DNA of 64,000 bases from Balanoglossus misakiensis (Eukaryota; Hemichordata): the NCBI GenBank assembly GCA_040954595.2, contig CM082578.2, positions 7,068,001 to 7,132,000 of the forward strand. The letters are read 5' to 3'. The position numbers and the translations under genes are program-made. The notes beneath the pieces are model-generated. The model did no database searches and was not told the DNA's origin. It saw nothing but the letters and a program-made list of their open reading frames with translations. This document shows, piece after piece, positions 62,501-64,000 of the stretch (its first letter is position 1; every line of letters starts with the position of its first letter).

Positions 62501-63883
62501 TTAACACTATCAAAACTTCCATCATCTGTATGCTTTTAATTAACATCATCCAGATTCCTGGTCAGTTTTACTGTAAATCATGTTCCCAACATTTTTCCTC
62601 ATTTCTTTTCTTTTTACGAAAAAAAAATGTCCCCAAATTTTGCCAAATGAATAATAAGTGGTAAATGTCCATGTATAAAAAAAAGATCTAACTAAAAACA
62701 TTATGGCAGTGAAAGAATTTAAAAGCATGTCGTCAAATTTGTTTGTGTCGACCTTGAAATAATCCTTGTTCCATTTCAATGTTATGAGGGATCGGTGAAT
62801 GTACATGTATTTATTTTCCCTAACATTTGTGTCCACATGCATTACATATATCAGCTTCCCCCCCCCCCCATTGTCAAATATACACACCTACCTGGCATCC
62901 AACCATGCACCTGAAATCCCCTCAACTCAAATCAATGTTGTCCGTGCGTCGTGCCTGTAAACACAGCACCTTGTTATTAAAATGCAGCACTCGATGCATG
63001 CTTCCTTTTGTCACTTGGTGGGAATTAGCAACCGTACTGATTCATGGCGCTGTCCTGTTCTTCTTGCAGTCATTCCGGCCCAAGAGCGGGCCCCTAATCT
63101 GATGTACCACCCCGACCAGGAGGAAGTGGTGCTGAAGGGAGAGTCGATGATGCTCAAGTGTTTAGCCGAGGGATAGTGAGTCGCTTGTTCATCTCTTATG
63201 TAGATAATAATGACAAATGTTACATTATATCAACGGTGTTGTTGTGAAAATAAATGCATATGTGTAATACGTGTTCTTTATGTGGACTCAAGTATATAAA
63301 GGTATCTAGTACAAGTATGTACATGTAGATGTATACATCCCAAGGTTCTTCTTGATTTAATATTCTCATTGGTAAAAACTGCATTTTTGACAAATTTCTG
63401 GCAAAGGCATTTTTTGCTCACATTGTCACTTGTGAGCTAATATCATACTGATGTCTGTCTGGCTGTCTGTGGTCAGCCAACTGCATCTGTTAATATCAAA
63501 AACAAGAGCATGGCATGTTTCACCACCAGGGGGCGGTGTCATCTCCAAGTAATCACTCAGTGGTCTACTTCCAGTAGTTGAATAGTGCCGGGGTGAAAAG
63601 TTCATTCAATACCGTGCCTGTTGTGGAACACACTGAACCGTCGCTAAATTAAATTGTTAATAATGAAACTTTTTTTTACCCTTTTTTCTTCCTAGTCCAA
63701 CTCCGGAAATCGTATGGGAACGCATTGATGCTCCTCTGCCTATGGATAGGGTCATGCACGATTCCTTTGGGCAGTTGCTGATTATTGAGAGAGTAGAATA
63801 CAGTGATGAGGGATCTTACCGATGTACTGCGGCAAATGGCGTTTCTCCTCCAAAGAGTTGGGTGGTCGGAGTGAGCGTTGAAG
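50587..63883 (+). CDS. L1CAM/NrCAM/neuroglian-family neural cell adhesion molecule, N-terminal part
   Basis: Exons: 50587-50797 (leader after an acceptor; ATG 50704), 59356-59464, 60003-60181, 60769-61059, 63070-63175 and 63696-63883; the gene continues beyond the window. All junctions keep frame, giving 322 residues without optional exons. Residues 1-26 are a signal peptide (core [10 protein letters not shown]). Ig1 (about 33-126) has C59, W71 and C108 with [11 protein letters not shown] and [15 protein letters not shown]. Ig2 (about 128-228) has C152, W165 and C202 with [12 protein letters not shown] and [18 protein letters not shown]. Ig3 has LKCLAEGYPTPEIVW and YRCTAANG. These blocks follow the NrCAM/neurofascin/L1 pattern, especially the Ig2 segment PPPxxFW...SERxxQ...G(D/N)L. 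Family members are type I neuronal surface proteins that bind homophilically and link to ankyrin. Contactin is the main alternative; the Ig2 motif argues against it. Confidence 0.88.
51330..51421. mobile_element. TTAA-type MITE, copy 2 of 3 (best preserved)
   Basis: Perfect TTAA at both ends (51330-51333 and 51418-51421) encloses CCCTTTCGCC...GGTGGTGAAAGGG. Terminal inverted repeats are about 14 bp with one mismatch; total length is 92 bp. It lies in intron 1 of the L1-family gene. Confidence 0.9.
54052..54291. repeat. Compound tetranucleotide microsatellite (CATC)n-(CATA)n
   Basis: About 20 CATC units (to about 54135) pass into about 38 CATA units (to 54291), with an interspersed transition. 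All six frames are open for long stretches only because of the repeat, so open frames here are not genes. Confidence 0.97.
56715..56771 (+). CDS. Candidate 57-nt cassette exon of the L1-family gene
   Basis: The segment is bordered by an acceptor (AAACACAG) with a pyrimidine-rich tract and by a donor (CAG|GTACCC). Its length is 57 and its phase (1-1) matches the junction between the signal-peptide exon and the Ig1 exon. Inclusion would add [19 protein letters not shown] between the signal peptide and Ig1 and change the junction residue from K to E. It is not needed for an open frame, so optional use is inferred. Confidence 0.5.
56953..56961 (+). CDS. Candidate 9-nt microexon of the L1-family gene
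   Basis: GCCTCTTTG is enclosed by a strong acceptor (long pyrimidine tract with seven C in a row, then TTTCTCGCCAG) and a strong donor (GTAAGTA). It is 9 nt and phase 1-1, so it inserts three residues without a frame change; joined to the Ig1 exon it reads ..LFEQAPPS. Vertebrate L1CAM has a 15-nt neuron-specific microexon in the same place, before Ig1 (known from the family). Strength of sites and phase are seen; use is inferred. Confidence 0.6.
57249..57581. mobile_element. TTAA-flanked MITE of about 333 bp
   Basis: TTAA-AGGGACAAAA (57249-57262) is mirrored by TTTTGTCCCT-TTAA (57568-57581). Perfect 10-bp terminal inverted repeats with TTAA target duplications indicate a piggyBac-type non-autonomous element. 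No ORF. It is unrelated in sequence to the 92-bp family. Confidence 0.85.
59511..59670. repeat. (TG)n microsatellite and G-run cluster
   Basis: About 14 TG dinucleotides (59511-59538) are followed within 140 bases by G runs near 59598, 59632 and 59658, just downstream of the first Ig1 exon. Confidence 0.9.
60492..60545. repeat. AT-rich inverted repeat (about 20-bp arms)
   Basis: ATTATATATAATATAATATG on the left pairs with CATATTATATTATGTATAAT on the right across an 11-base loop. It is in the intron before the Ig2 exon and is probably a decayed transposon or an expanded AT tract. Confidence 0.75.
61955..62047. mobile_element. TTAA-type MITE, copy 3 of 3
   Basis: TTAACCCTTTCACC...GGTGAAAGGG followed by TTCA (decayed TTAA). 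It shares the interior AACAATGGGTTTGGAC with copy 1. Located in the intron between the Ig2 and Ig3 exons. Confidence 0.87.
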
Positions 63884-64000
63884 GTAATTTGTGACAGGGT
63901 AACCAAAAACACGAATAAAACTGGACAACATGTTTTGTATAGGTGGATATTACAGTATAACTATATATCGTATACAAGTGGTTTTCACAGTCGAGCCATA

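Noticed and set aside
63048-63069. GGCGCTGTCC, half of a REST/NRSF silencer element, just before the Ig3 exon
   Set aside because: The second half-site (GGTGCTGAA-like) is not found at a usual spacing, so it cannot be called.

Overview
The window is animal nuclear DNA. Its genes are interrupted by introns with GT-AG borders, intergenic DNA is AT-rich and full of short non-autonomous transposons and microsatellites, and there are no bacterial-style operons. All four protein genes are conserved metazoan single genes, and they resemble their vertebrate counterparts closely. I read it as a marine invertebrate, most likely a non-vertebrate deuterostome (hemichordate, echinoderm or amphioxus-like), but the sequence alone does not fix the phylum.

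Layout. (1) Positions 2-157 (+) are the last coding bases of a TMBIM4/Lifeguard-4 gene. (2) Positions 1820-6134 (-) are a complete ten-coding-exon SHQ1 gene (box H/ACA snoRNP assembly), convergent with TMBIM4. (3) Positions 6771-7130 are a short divergent promoter interval between SHQ1 and the next gene. (4) Positions 7943-12842 (+) are a complete seven-coding-exon PNPLA8 (calcium-independent phospholipase A2 gamma) gene. Its introns hold a MITE, a truncated LINE tail and a perfect small hairpin. (5) Positions 12843-50586 are about 38 kb without a recognisable host coding exon. They hold two promoter-like clusters (about 16.4 kb and 16.95 kb), a TTAA-flanked MITE, a 22-base G run and a 4.7-kb giant palindrome at 34164-38890. 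(6) Positions 50704-63883 (+) are the 5' part of an L1CAM/NrCAM/neuroglian-family adhesion gene: signal peptide, then three Ig domains, continuing past the window end. Its intron 1 contains two candidate frame-preserving alternative exons, one only 9 nt long.

The host genes are not an operon; their order is what matters. PNPLA8 followed head-to-tail by an L1-family gene matches, from memory, the PNPLA8-NRCAM order on human 7q31, so this looks like ancient microsynteny. The promoter-like exon at 16.95 kb is a plausible distant first exon for the adhesion gene; that is inference.

The most unusual structure is the palindrome. It has two arms of about 2.1 kb that are nearly identical. Each carries three tandem units of about 360 bp and a copy of the 5' exon of a cysteine/histidine-rich (zinc-finger-like) gene, around a spacer of about 0.47 kb holding more of the same gene. 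Every tandem unit carries direct AGGTCA repeats resembling nuclear-receptor sites.

Exon borders were chosen by eye from GT-AG sites, reading-frame continuity and family resemblance. The summed coding lengths of SHQ1 (591 codons plus stop) and PNPLA8 (829 codons plus stop) are exact multiples of three, which supports the models.
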